Of a stretch of DNA of 17,146 bases, positions 10,505-17,146 are shown piece by piece. How positions within the stretch are numbered: position 1 is the first letter of the stretch; the number at the start of each line of letters is the position of its first letter. The notes below the pieces were generated by a model that was given only the letters and a program-made list of their open reading frames with translations, was not told the origin of the DNA and searched no databases. The position numbers and the translations under genes are program-made. Source of the DNA: Acidimicrobiales bacterium (GTDB lineage Bacteria; Actinomycetota; Acidimicrobiia; Acidimicrobiales; Acidimicrobilacustridaceae); NCBI GenBank assembly GCA_023261915.1, contig JALRFT010000308.1, forward strand, positions 1 through 17,146. The letters are read 5' to 3'.

Positions 10505-11517
10505 GGCATCTCCTCCAGTACACGGGCAACCACCGCAGTATCCACGTTGGGCACCGTTTCCACCCCATCAGGGCCATCGAGAACGAAGGTCAGACCGTCA
10601 ATCGCCTTTTTGTCCCGACCCATCAACGACACGAGGGATCCCACCGTCGCGCCTGATGGCAGCCGCGTTGGCAGGCCGTATCCACCCACGATCGACTCGT
10701 GACGGGCCACAGCAGCATCGTCAACACGCCCGAGCGCCCGACCGAGGCGAGCGGCAAACACCAATCCGATGGCCACCGCCTCGCCATGGCGCAGGTCGAA
10801 CCCACCGTCGATTTCGAGGGCGTGGGCGAGCGTGTGGCCATAGTTGAGAATCGCCCGCCGGCCTGCCTCTCTCTCGTCGGCCGCCACCACGGCTGCCTTG
10901 ATCCCCACGCAAGCTGCAACCGTCTCAGCGAGGAGTGGATCCTCGATGGTGGTCGCACCCGGAGTGTCGAGCCCCAGGAAGCGGTACTTGGCCAGTTCAC
11001 CGAACCCGTTACGGATCTCGCGTTCGGGCAACGTGCGCAGGACCTCCGTATCACAGAGCACGCAGGATGGCTGCCAGAACGAACCGACGAGGTTCTTGCC
11101 CTCAGGCAGGTTCACACCGGTCTTCCCCCCGATTGCGGCATCAATCTGGCCGAGGAGGGTGGTCGCCACGAACACCACGGGAACCCCGCGATGGTAGATC
11201 GACGCGGCAAATCCGGCGACGTCGGTAACCAGACCTCCCCCGACCGCCACGACCACGTCACCACGGGTCAGACCCCAGCGGCTCCACTGCCGGCACAGGT
11301 CCTCAACGGTGGCCATCGACTTGGCCTCTTCACCGTCACCGATGAAAAAGACCTCGGACTCACAACCGGGATCGACCGTGACGCTGATTCCCGGCTGGGT
11401 GACGATCGCCGCTCGACCGGCACCGACCGGCAAGACCGCTGCCAGGTGATGGCGAGCGCCCTCACCAACGACAACGTCGTAACTGCGGTCACCGAGATCG
11501 ACGGGAACGACGATCAT
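10501..11517 (-). CDS. aroB: 3-dehydroquinate synthase
   Basis: Second shikimate step: NAD- and metal-dependent cyclisation of DAHP to 3-dehydroquinate. It has 338 residues, slightly short of the usual 350-370, the shortness being at the N-terminus. The NAD-binding GGGLVTDVAGF starts at 93; TTLLGQIDAAIGGKTGVN is at 119-136. Metal and active-site residues are Glu174 and Lys177 (GFGELAKY), His228 (NYGHTLAH), His244 (RHGEAV) and RDKKAIDG near 302. Small departures from the common pattern are VATTLLGQ instead of VPTTLLAQ and GELAKY instead of AEVIKY; the catalytic Glu and Lys are kept. The ATG overlaps the aroK stop as ATGA and has GGGGAG upstream. Confidence 0.96.
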   Translation of the reverse strand: MIVVPVDLGDRSYDVVVGEGARHHLAAVLPVGAGRAAIVTQPGISVTVDPGCESEVFFIGDGEEAKSMATVEDLCRQWSRWGLTRGDVVVAVGGGLVTDVAGFAASIYHRGVPVVFVATTLLGQIDAAIGGKTGVNLPEGKNLVGSFWQPSCVLCDTEVLRTLPEREIRNGFGELAKYRFLGLDTPGATTIEDPLLAETVAACVGIKAAVVAADEREAGRRAILNYGHTLAHALEIDGGFDLRHGEAVAIGLVFAARLGRALGRVDDAAVARHESIVGGYGLPTRLPSGATVGSLVSLMGRDKKAIDGLTFVLDGPDGVETVPNVDTAVVARVLEEMP

Positions 11518-12110
11518 GGACGCTCCCCGTCCTCGGCCCCGGCCATCAGGTCGGCGCCATCGTCCACCATCTGGTCAAGGGCATCAACGACTGACGCCGC
11601 AACCCCATCAGGGGTGTCATGTCCAGTCTCGATGGAGATCGCCGCCACCTCGGCGTACAGCGGGGCGCGCTCGGTCTCCAGACGGGTCAATACCTCGACG
11701 GGGCCTTCGTCGAGGAGGGGTCGGCCAGCCGCCCCAACACCTCCCACTCGCTCAACCAAGGTTCCCACGGGGGCCTGGAGCCACACGACGACCGGACCGT
11801 CGGTGAGCAACTGACGAGAACGTGGGTCGCCTACCGCTCCACCCCCGGTGGCAAGGACCACAGGCGGTCCACTGAGGGCATCGGCGAGTACTTCGGACTC
11901 GATAGCGCGGAACGCGTTCTCTCCCTCCGTGACGATGAGATCACGGATGGTGTGACCCGTGCTCGCTTCGATGAGGGCGTCGAGGTCGGCGAAGGGCAGA
12001 CCAACCCTGTCGGCGATGAGCGGGCCGACCGTGGACTTTCCCGAACCCATGAGACCGACGAGCACGAGGACACGATGGCGGAGAGCGGGGTGAACCCGCT
12101 CAGGCGCCAT
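11514..12110 (-). CDS. aroK: Shikimate kinase
   Basis: Phosphorylates shikimate at O3 with ATP, the fifth pathway step. It has 198 residues from ATG 12110, somewhat longer than the usual 170-175 through an acidic C-terminal tail. The Walker A loop GLMGSGKST is at 19-27, the shikimate and magnesium contacts ADLDALIEASTG at 41-52, FRAIESEVL at 67-75, ATGGGAV at 87-93, and the lid AGRPLLDEGP. The start is preferred over GTG 12122 because GTGAGG lies at a good distance from the ATG and the GTG has no Shine-Dalgarno. It overlaps the aroC stop by 11 bases. Confidence 0.96.
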   Translation of the reverse strand: MAPERVHPALRHRVLVLVGLMGSGKSTVGPLIADRVGLPFADLDALIEASTGHTIRDLIVTEGENAFRAIESEVLADALSGPPVVLATGGGAVGDPRSRQLLTDGPVVVWLQAPVGTLVERVGGVGAAGRPLLDEGPVEVLTRLETERAPLYAEVAAISIETGHDTPDGVAASVVDALDQMVDDGADLMAGAEDGERP

Positions 12111-13395
12111 CAACGCCCTCACCCGAGGAGCTCGGAACCGAAGCGTCGGCTACCGCCTGCGGGTCGGCGAACGCCAGCGACTCATCCCAGTTGAGCTCGT
12201 CACCAACGGTGGACTCGGCGGTGGCCAGGGTCTGCGCCCGAACCTGTTCGGTGAACCCCTCCACATTTCGTCGCAGTTCGACCAGTGAGTCCCCACCGAA
12301 CTTCCGGACCACCTCAGCGGCCAGCGTGACGGCGACCATCGCCTCGGCGACGACGCCCATGGCCGGCACCGCAGTCACGTCGGTTCGCTCCCGAAACGAC
12401 AGTGCCGGCTCGTTCGTGGCCGTGTCCACGGTCGCCAACACGGGGCGATTGAGGGTGGCCAACGGTTTCATGGCAGCACGGACAGCCAGCATCTCACCGG
12501 TGGTGACTCCGCCTTCGAGACCGCCGGCTCGAGCGCTGGTGCGGGCGTAGGTCGTCGTGGTGCCGTCGAAGACAATGGCGTCATGGGCCGAAGATCCGCG
12601 TCGGCTGGCCAGAGAGAACCCATCGCCAATCTCGACGGCCTTGACGGCGTGGATACTCATGAGAGCTTGGGCCAAGAGGCCGTCGAGCTTGCGGTCCCAG
12701 TGGACGTAACTGCCGAGACCCACGGGAAGACCCCAGACGAGGACCTCGGCCACTCCCCCGAGCGAATCACCGTCGCGAGCGGCGGCGCGGATCTCTTCTT
12801 CCATCGCCGCCGCCGCCTCAGCGTCGAGACACCGCACGGCCGACGCGTCGATGACCTCGAGGTCCCCGGGGCCCGGCCGAGCGTCCGAGGTCACCTCCAC
12901 CGAACCGATGCGGATCACGTGGCTGACGATGGCGACCCCAAGTTCAGCGAGGAGGCGACGGGACAACGCCCCTGCCACCACCCGGGCCGCCGTCTCCCGC
13001 GCCGATGCCCGCTCAAGAACATCCCGTGCGTCATCGAAGCCGTACTTCTGCATCCCGGCGAGATCCGCATGGCCCGGCCGCACCTTGGTGACCGGCGCCG
13101 ACGTCTTGCCCGGAGCGGGTGACATCTCCTCATTCCACTTGCCACGTTCCCACTCGGAGTTGGCAATTTGCACGGCCACGGGTGACCCGAGAGTTCTGCC
13201 ATGGCGCACGCCGGCGAGAAGCGTTACCCGGTCCTGCTCGAAGCGCATTCGTGGACCGCGGCCAAACCCGAGTCGACGCCGAGCCAACTCGGCCGAGATC
13301 TCCTCTTCGGTGATCTCCAGGCCAGCGGGGAGACCCTCAACGATCACGACGAGAGCCTGACCGTGGGACTCACCAGCAGTTAGGAAGCGCAGCAC
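12100..13395 (-). CDS. aroC: Chorismate synthase
   Basis: Last shikimate step: reduced-FMN-dependent loss of phosphate from EPSP to give chorismate. It has 431 residues, longer than the common 360-400 because of a C-terminal tail after about residue 385. Signature segments in order are RFLTAGESHGQALV at the start, FGRGPRMRFEQDRV, GVRHGRTLGSPVA, VRPGHADLAGMQKYGFDD, LERASARETAARV and FSLASRRGSSAHD. The GTG at 13395 gives exactly the family N-terminus. It has no Shine-Dalgarno, but TAGATT lies six bases upstream. It is followed by aroK-aroB-aroQ in a chain of overlaps, so it probably heads an aro transcript. aroA, aroG and aroD-type genes are not in the window. Confidence 0.98.
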   Translation of the reverse strand: MLRFLTAGESHGQALVVIVEGLPAGLEITEEEISAELARRRLGFGRGPRMRFEQDRVTLLAGVRHGRTLGSPVAVQIANSEWERGKWNEEMSPAPGKTSAPVTKVRPGHADLAGMQKYGFDDARDVLERASARETAARVVAGALSRRLLAELGVAIVSHVIRIGSVEVTSDARPGPGDLEVIDASAVRCLDAEAAAAMEEEIRAAARDGDSLGGVAEVLVWGLPVGLGSYVHWDRKLDGLLAQALMSIHAVKAVEIGDGFSLASRRGSSAHDAIVFDGTTTTYARTSARAGGLEGGVTTGEMLAVRAAMKPLATLNRPVLATVDTATNEPALSFRERTDVTAVPAMGVVAEAMVAVTLAAEVVRKFGGDSLVELRRNVEGFTEQVRAQTLATAESTVGDELNWDESLAFADPQAVADASVPSSSGEGVDGA

Positions 13396-13401
13396 ACTTC
13401 G

Positions 13402-13407
13402 AATCTA
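13402..13407 (-). promoter_or_regulatory. Candidate -10 element for a leaderless aroC transcript
   Basis: TAGATT (TANNNT) in the 57-base gap after the A24 peptidase gene ends six bases before the aroC GTG, so transcription would start on the start codon. A weak -35-like GGTGAC lies 15 bases upstream. The gap also holds two ACCGGT palindromes of unknown meaning. Confidence 0.45.
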
Positions 13408-13452
13408 CCGGTCAGGGCCCCAGTCACCGGGTACCGGTTACCGCCACGCCCC

Positions 13453-14136
13453 TCAAACGTCCATACCGGGGGCAACAAATAGGACGGCCAGAGCGGCGAC
13501 GAACAGGAAGGGACCGAAAGCAAAGGCCCCTGGCCGACCCCGTGTGCCCACGGCACGCCAAACGACTGCGACTACCGACGCCAGACCAACGATGGCCAAA
13601 CCCCCGTGGAGGGCGGGGCCGACTCCACTGGCGGCCCAGCCGGTGGGTAGGGCCAGCACCGCTCCCCACTTCACATCGCCTAATCCCATCCCAATCAACC
13701 ACCCAATGACGAGTACGCCTCCAGCTGCACCGGCGGCGAGTAGCGCCGTCCGAGCGCGCCACGGCTCGCCAATGGCGACCGCTCCGATGCTCAACATGAC
13801 GCCAACGAGCGGGATGGTGGGTGCGAGGAGTACATCGGGTAGCCGATGACATCGACAGTCGACCAGAACAGCCAACCACGCCACCCCCAAGATCGGCACC
13901 ACGAGAGCTGTCCACCAGGGTGAGTCGGCGACTCGCCACGCCACAACACCCCCCAGCACGACGGCCGATGTTGTCCGCCACGGCTGCAACCAGATGGCAC
14001 CGATCGCTACCGAGACCGTCGGCAACCTCGGCAGCGGTGACCGGGTGGCGAGGCGATCGGCCGCCGGAGGAAACCAGATCGAAGCCACCGCGGTAAGTAG
14101 GCACACAGTGGCGATCGAGGCGAGGTACAAATCCAC
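13453..14136 (-). CDS. Membrane prepilin-type peptidase, A24 family (no N-terminal methylase domain)
   Basis: Predicted inner-membrane aspartic protease. The 227-residue product from GTG 14136 is almost entirely hydrophobic, with about seven or eight likely membrane spans. The two catalytic aspartates of the A24 family are visible: Asp93 in VDCRCHRLPD and Asp154 in GLGDVK; AFGPFLFVAAL near the end is also a family feature. The N-terminal zinc-binding methylase part of full PilD enzymes (paired CxxC) is absent, so this is the short form. It starts 19 bases after the aroE stop and ends 57 bases before aroC. The start is uncertain: AGGA touches GTG 14136, and TTG 14130 has better spacing. No pilin, ATPase or Tad genes are in the window, so the substrate is unknown. 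The same kind of gene sits after aroE in Mycobacterium (Rv2551c). Confidence 0.85.
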   Translation of the reverse strand: MDLYLASIATVCLLTAVASIWFPPAADRLATRSPLPRLPTVSVAIGAIWLQPWRTTSAVVLGGVVAWRVADSPWWTALVVPILGVAWLAVLVDCRCHRLPDVLLAPTIPLVGVMLSIGAVAIGEPWRARTALLAAGAAGGVLVIGWLIGMGLGDVKWGAVLALPTGWAASGVGPALHGGLAIVGLASVVAVVWRAVGTRGRPGAFAFGPFLFVAALAVLFVAPGMDV

Positions 14137-14155
14137 TCCTGCGGATCTCGACCTC

Positions 14156-14977
14156 TCAGTCGTCGACGGCTGCCAACATGGCGGCGAGAGGGGCCGGCAC
14201 ACCTGTCCACAACGTGAAGGCGTCAGCCGCTTGGTGCACGAGCATGCCGCGACCATCGAGCGTCCGGGCCCCGACCTCACGCGCCGCGCGCAGCAATTCC
14301 GTCTCCACCGGGTAGTAGACGAGGTCGGCAACCACCTGTTCGGGGCGCAGCGCAGACGATGGCACCGGCATGCCCGGAGAGGCCGCCATCCCGACAGGGG
14401 TGGCATTGACCACCACCGCGGCCTGAGCGACCTCGGCGGCGGGGGCTAGCCTGCACCGCGCCGGATCCAGCTCGAGAACGCGCTGCGCGCGCTCGGGGCG
14501 GCGCGCCACCACGAGCACTTCCTTCGCCCCGGCATCGAGGGCCCCGGCCACCACTGCGCGAGCGGCACCGCCGGCTCCGAGAACAGCGAGCACGGCCCCA
14601 TTGAGATCGCCGCCCCCGTCGGTCACCCAACGAGCGAAACCGCTTGCATCAGTGTTGTGCCCGACCAGGACGTCCCCATCCCGGACGACGCAATTCACTG
14701 CGCCAAGTCGATCGGCGAGCGGAGTGCATCGGTCGACGAGTCGGGCAACCGCCTCCTTGTGCGGCATGGTCACTGACAGACCGGCAAAGCCCATCGAGCG
14801 CATGGCGTCAAGGGCCACCCCAGCGTCACCACCGGTTACCCGAAGCGCAACGAAGACCCAGTCGAGTCCGGTGGCAGCAAACGCTGCATTGTGCACTGCT
14901 GGGGACCGCGAGTGGTCAACAGGATCACCGATGACCGCAGCGACCCTGGTGTGACCGGTCACCGGGAGGAGGTTCAC
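14156..14977 (-). CDS. aroE: Shikimate dehydrogenase
   Basis: Fourth shikimate step: reduces 3-dehydroshikimate to shikimate. It has 273 residues. The substrate domain shows GDPVDHSRSPAVHNAAF (17-33), LSVTMPHKEA with catalytic Lys74, and GHNTDASGF with catalytic Asp110. The nucleotide loop is GAGGAAR at 134-140, and VVARRPERAQ after the second strand, with Arg residues, suggests NADPH. NATPVGM and GRGMLVHQAADAF complete the family pattern. The start GTG 14977 overlaps the mltG stop as GTGA; the product begins MNLLPVTGHTRVAAVIG. Confidence 0.96.
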   Translation of the reverse strand: MNLLPVTGHTRVAAVIGDPVDHSRSPAVHNAAFAATGLDWVFVALRVTGGDAGVALDAMRSMGFAGLSVTMPHKEAVARLVDRCTPLADRLGAVNCVVRDGDVLVGHNTDASGFARWVTDGGGDLNGAVLAVLGAGGAARAVVAGALDAGAKEVLVVARRPERAQRVLELDPARCRLAPAAEVAQAAVVVNATPVGMAASPGMPVPSSALRPEQVVADLVYYPVETELLRAAREVGARTLDGRGMLVHQAADAFTLWTGVPAPLAAMLAAVDD

Positions 14978-16059
14978 CGAAACACCCCCCGGGTCCGTGC
15001 GTCCTCGGCCGTGGCGAGAAATTCGTTGTAGTCATTGGTGAAGAAGTGTTCGCCCGACGGATCGATGAGCACGTAGTAGAGCCAATTGCCCTCCGCCGGA
15101 TTCAGCGCTGCCACCATGGAGGCCCGTCCCGGCGCGTTGATGGGTGAGGGTGGGATGCCAGGCACTGCGCGGGTATTCCAAGGTGACGGGGAGGCGAGAT
15201 CGTCCACGGTCAGGTCCTCGGTACGTCGGCCAATGGCGTAGATGGTCGTGGCATCGATGTCGAGGCGCATCCCCTCGCTGAGCCGGTTGTAGATGACCCG
15301 GGCCACCTTGGAGCGTTCAGCGTCCACCCGAGTCTCGGCCTCGACCATCGACGCCACGGTCAACACCTCATAGGGCGTCAACGTGAGTCCCGTCACCGAC
15401 TCAACGGTGGCAGTCGCTTCAGCGAGGCCGATCTCATCGGCGACGGCATCAAAGGCGGTGGCCATCTGGGTCAGGAGTTTGGTCGTATCAGCCGCATCCT
15501 GCTGGGCGACCTCATAGGTTGCCGGGAACAGGAAGCCTTCGAGCGATGACCCCGCCGGTTGGTAGGTGGAGCGCACGCTGGCCACCGCCGCATCCCAGCT
15601 CGCAGTGTCCATTTCGGGGAAGGTCTCCAGCACCCGGTCCCGGATCTCTGAGAGCCAAAGACCCTCGGGAATCGTGATGCGCAAGGCTTCGGGAGGCAAC
15701 GGTCCCTGGTTGAGAGCGGCCACTACCGCCTCCGCCGACTGGTTGGTGCTGAGTCCCTCGTACCTCCCAGCCTCAAAGGTGGGCGATCCGTTGAGGCGCA
15801 GGTACACACTGAACACGGTGGCGTTGCCAATGACCCCAGCATCGGCGAGTTGCGCAATGACATCGGCGGTCGTCGCACCGGCAGGAATCTCGAACGCCAC
15901 GGGTTCCTGGGGTCCACCGGGGTTCAGCTGACCCCGAGCCCAGACCACAGAGCCACCGGCGATGAGCGCTCCGACCGCCAACAGGGCGAGGAGGACCAGC
16001 GGCCAACGCCGACGACGACGCCTACCAGTCGGGCGTGGGACAGGGGTCTCTGTACTCAC
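14974..16059 (-). CDS. mltG: Endolytic peptidoglycan transglycosylase MltG (YceG-like)
   Basis: Cuts nascent glycan strands at the membrane and so limits their length. It has 361 residues. There is an Arg-rich cytoplasmic start (12-18), one membrane span at about 20-40, a LysM-like subdomain (about 52-118) and the YceG catalytic domain. The catalytic Glu is Glu240 in ASMVEAET; SLEGFLFPATYE (172-183), VARVIYNRLSEGMRLDIDAT and GIPPSPINAPGRASMVAALN are the other family signatures. The GTG start overlaps the ruvX stop (GTGA), with GGAG 9 bases upstream. The alaS-ruvX-mltG-aroE order is a common actinobacterial arrangement. Confidence 0.96.
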   Translation of the reverse strand: MSTETPVPRPTGRRRRRRWPLVLLALLAVGALIAGGSVVWARGQLNPGGPQEPVAFEIPAGATTADVIAQLADAGVIGNATVFSVYLRLNGSPTFEAGRYEGLSTNQSAEAVVAALNQGPLPPEALRITIPEGLWLSEIRDRVLETFPEMDTASWDAAVASVRSTYQPAGSSLEGFLFPATYEVAQQDAADTTKLLTQMATAFDAVADEIGLAEATATVESVTGLTLTPYEVLTVASMVEAETRVDAERSKVARVIYNRLSEGMRLDIDATTIYAIGRRTEDLTVDDLASPSPWNTRAVPGIPPSPINAPGRASMVAALNPAEGNWLYYVLIDPSGEHFFTNDYNEFLATAEDARTRGVFR

Positions 16060-16493
16060 GGCTCCGGCTCCGTCTCTGGCGACCGGGTGCGGTCAAGCCA
16101 CGCCTGCAAGATGACGGCAGCCGCCACCTTGTCGACGATGTGACGACCCTCCCGGGCTGACACTCCTGCCTCCTGCAGCGATCGGGTTGCCTGCGTCGTC
16201 GTGAGCCGCTCGTCCACGAGTTCAACGCGCAGTCCGGTGGCCTCCGCCAGTTCCCGGGCCTCATCCAGCACCGCCTGGGCTGCCGGGCCGACAGTGCCGT
16301 CGAGTGAGAGCGGCAGACCGAGGACGAAATACCCGGCTTCCCACTCGTCGGCCAGTATCCGAAGTCGTTCGTGGTCCACGCGGTGGGACGAGGCGCGCTC
16401 GATGACCTCAATGGGTGATGCCAATGTGCCCGCTGAGTCACTCACGGCAACGCCGATGCGCCGTGCGCCGAGATCTACGCCCAAAGCCCTCAC
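16056..16493 (-). CDS. ruvX: YqgF/RuvX family RNase H-fold protein
   Basis: RNase H-like protein; in E. coli YqgF is linked to processing of pre-16S rRNA 5' ends, and it is also annotated as a putative Holliday junction resolvase. It has 145 residues, typical size. The fold's acidic residues lie in LGVDLGARRIGVAVSD (Asp7), in VDERLTTTQA, and in VDKVAAAVILQAWLD; GLPLSLDGT is the usual glycine motif. The GTG start overlaps the alaS stop (GTGA) and has AGGA upstream. The exact biochemical role in actinobacteria is not settled. Confidence 0.95.
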   Translation of the reverse strand: MRALGVDLGARRIGVAVSDSAGTLASPIEVIERASSHRVDHERLRILADEWEAGYFVLGLPLSLDGTVGPAAQAVLDEARELAEATGLRVELVDERLTTTQATRSLQEAGVSAREGRHIVDKVAAAVILQAWLDRTRSPETEPEP

Positions 16494-16933
16494 CCCAGTC
16501 CTGCTGCATGACGGGCGGCGGCAAGGGCCTCGTCAATGCCACTGGGGTCCTTGCCACCAGCGACCGCCAGCTCCGGGTTCTTTCCACCACCACCCTTGAC
16601 GGCCCGAGCAGCCTCACCAATCAATTCCCCGGCATTCAATCCGCTTTCGGGCGTGGCCGCAGCGACGAGACTCACCGACGCTCCGTCAGGTGATCCGATG
16701 AGCACCACGGCACTGATTCCCGGCTGAGATCTGACCGCAAGCGCCACCTGTCGGAGATCGTCAGTTCCGTAGCCGTCGAGGCGAGACACGACGACACCGT
16801 CAACCGCGTCGGCCGCTAGATCACCGGCGGCAGCGACAGCCTGAGTGGCTTTCAGGTCGCGAATCTGGCTCCTGAGTTCCTTCACTTCGGCCACGCGGCG
16901 GACGACGGCGTCAAGGACCTCGTCGGGTCCGAT
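16490..16933 (-). CDS. alaS: Alanyl-tRNA synthetase, C-terminal fragment cut at a sequence junction
   Basis: Only the end of AlaRS is present, about 147 codons. The visible part starts GPDEVLDAVVRRVAEVKEL, a coiled-coil linker, and continues into the DHHA1-like C-terminal region with AVVLIGSPDGASVSLVAAA and AVKGGGGKNPELAVAGG, ending ARHAAGLG. Going upstream, homology stops at the ATC/GATC at 16931-16934 and the next codon in frame is TAG. AlaRS is normally about 880 residues and essential, so the missing 700 or more residues must lie elsewhere. The neighbouring sequence is not AlaRS in any frame. The break is most simply an assembly or cloning join, less likely a real truncation of a second copy. 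Confidence 0.9.
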   Translation of the reverse strand: MGPDEVLDAVVRRVAEVKELRSQIRDLKATQAVAAAGDLAADAVDGVVVSRLDGYGTDDLRQVALAVRSQPGISAVVLIGSPDGASVSLVAAATPESGLNAGELIGEAARAVKGGGGKNPELAVAGGKDPSGIDEALAAARHAAGLG

Positions 16934-16934
16934 C
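16931..16934. other. Probable chimeric junction at a GATC
   Basis: The minus-strand alaS frame is intact up to this GATC and lost beyond it. The plus-strand frame to the right is open from this same point. Coding strand and codon use change here at once. GATC is the Sau3AI/MboI site and the BamHI-compatible end, which fits joining of two unrelated fragments, though chance microhomology is possible. Confidence 0.55.
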
Positions 16935-17146
16935 TATGTGTCGCCGGAAGACGCAGAGGATTCCGAGGCGGCCGCCTACATCTCGGCCTTGAACCAGAAA
17001 ATGGTCAGGGCGGAGACGGGTCCGCAGCGGTTGCCGTGGCCCTTACCCAAAGAGTTTGTTCAGCAGCAACAGCGAGACCGGCAGCAAACGGGGCAAGAGG
17101 CCGCTCTGGCAAAGACGCCTGCCGAGGCGCTGCAGATGTTAAGACT
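16932..17146 (+). CDS. Unrecognised open frame on the opposite strand beyond the alaS break (partial)
   Basis: From the GATC at 16931 to the window end a plus-strand frame of 71 codons has no stop. It reads IYVSPEDAEDSEAAAYIS, continues through RLPWPLPKEFVQQQQRDRQ and ends EALQMLR. About three quarters of third positions are G or C, which looks coding, but codons such as TTA (twice), TTT, CAA and AGA are more frequent than expected in the neighbouring genes, and overall GC is about 61%. Both ends are open; a GTG at 16938 is the first possible start in frame. It is Gln- and Glu-rich. I do not recognise the family. It is the only gene-like frame on the plus strand that is not opposite a real gene. 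Confidence 0.4.
   Translation, partial: MYVSPEDAEDSEAAAYISALNQKMVRAETGPQRLPWPLPKEFVQQQQRDRQQTGQEAALAKTPAEALQMLR

Noticed and set aside
10699..11814. A 371-codon plus-strand frame opposite aroB and aroK
   Set aside because: Antisense shadow of two well-conserved overlapping genes; no recognisable domain and no ribosome site.
13396..13452. ACCGGT palindromes in the gap before aroC as an operator
   Set aside because: Two six-base palindromes in GC-rich sequence can occur by chance, and no regulator family with this site is indicated.
13424..14104. A 226-codon minus-strand frame overlapping the A24 peptidase gene
   Set aside because: It lacks any family motif, whereas the other frame carries both A24 aspartate motifs and clear membrane spans.

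Overview
The window reads as one long run of housekeeping genes on the minus strand of a high-GC actinobacterium. The evidence is the gene order (alaS, ruvX, mltG, aroE, A24 peptidase, aroC, aroK, aroB, aroQ, pepQ, efp, nusB, pyrR, pyrB, pyrC, carA, carB, pyrD), which matches the order known from Streptomyces and, split in two, Mycobacterium, together with frequent GTG starts and 1 to 11 base gene overlaps. The class-1 type pyrD and the absence of bldD between nusB and pyrR argue against a typical Streptomyces; a deep lineage such as Acidimicrobiia is possible, but that is a guess.

Layout from the right edge, in the direction of transcription. Positions 16490-16933 hold only the C-terminal end of alaS, which breaks at a GATC; to its right lies unrelated sequence with an open plus-strand frame. 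Next come ruvX (RNase H fold), mltG (peptidoglycan transglycosylase), aroE and a small membrane A24 prepilin-type peptidase. After a 57-base gap, aroC-aroK-aroB-aroQ follow, giving four of the seven shikimate steps (five with aroE). pepQ overlaps aroQ. efp starts after a short gap, then nusB.

A 103-base gap separates nusB from the pyrimidine operon and is the most interesting part of the window. On the minus strand it holds a TANNNT promoter candidate and a near-perfect PyrR-binding RNA loop. A strong Shine-Dalgarno follows, then overlapping ATG/GTG start codons and, just inside pyrR, a GC-rich hairpin followed by five T: an intrinsic terminator. Behind it pyrR-pyrB-pyrC-carA-carB-pyrD are all overlapped, so carbamoyl phosphate synthesis and the next three steps to orotate are made together under PyrR.

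Most genes have either a clear Shine-Dalgarno or an overlap with the previous gene. aroC and efp have neither: both carry TANNNT exactly six bases before the start codon, the geometry of leaderless actinobacterial transcripts. No tRNA, rRNA, CRISPR array, insertion sequence or defence system was seen, and no stretch over 300 bases lacks a gene except possibly the foreign-looking right edge.
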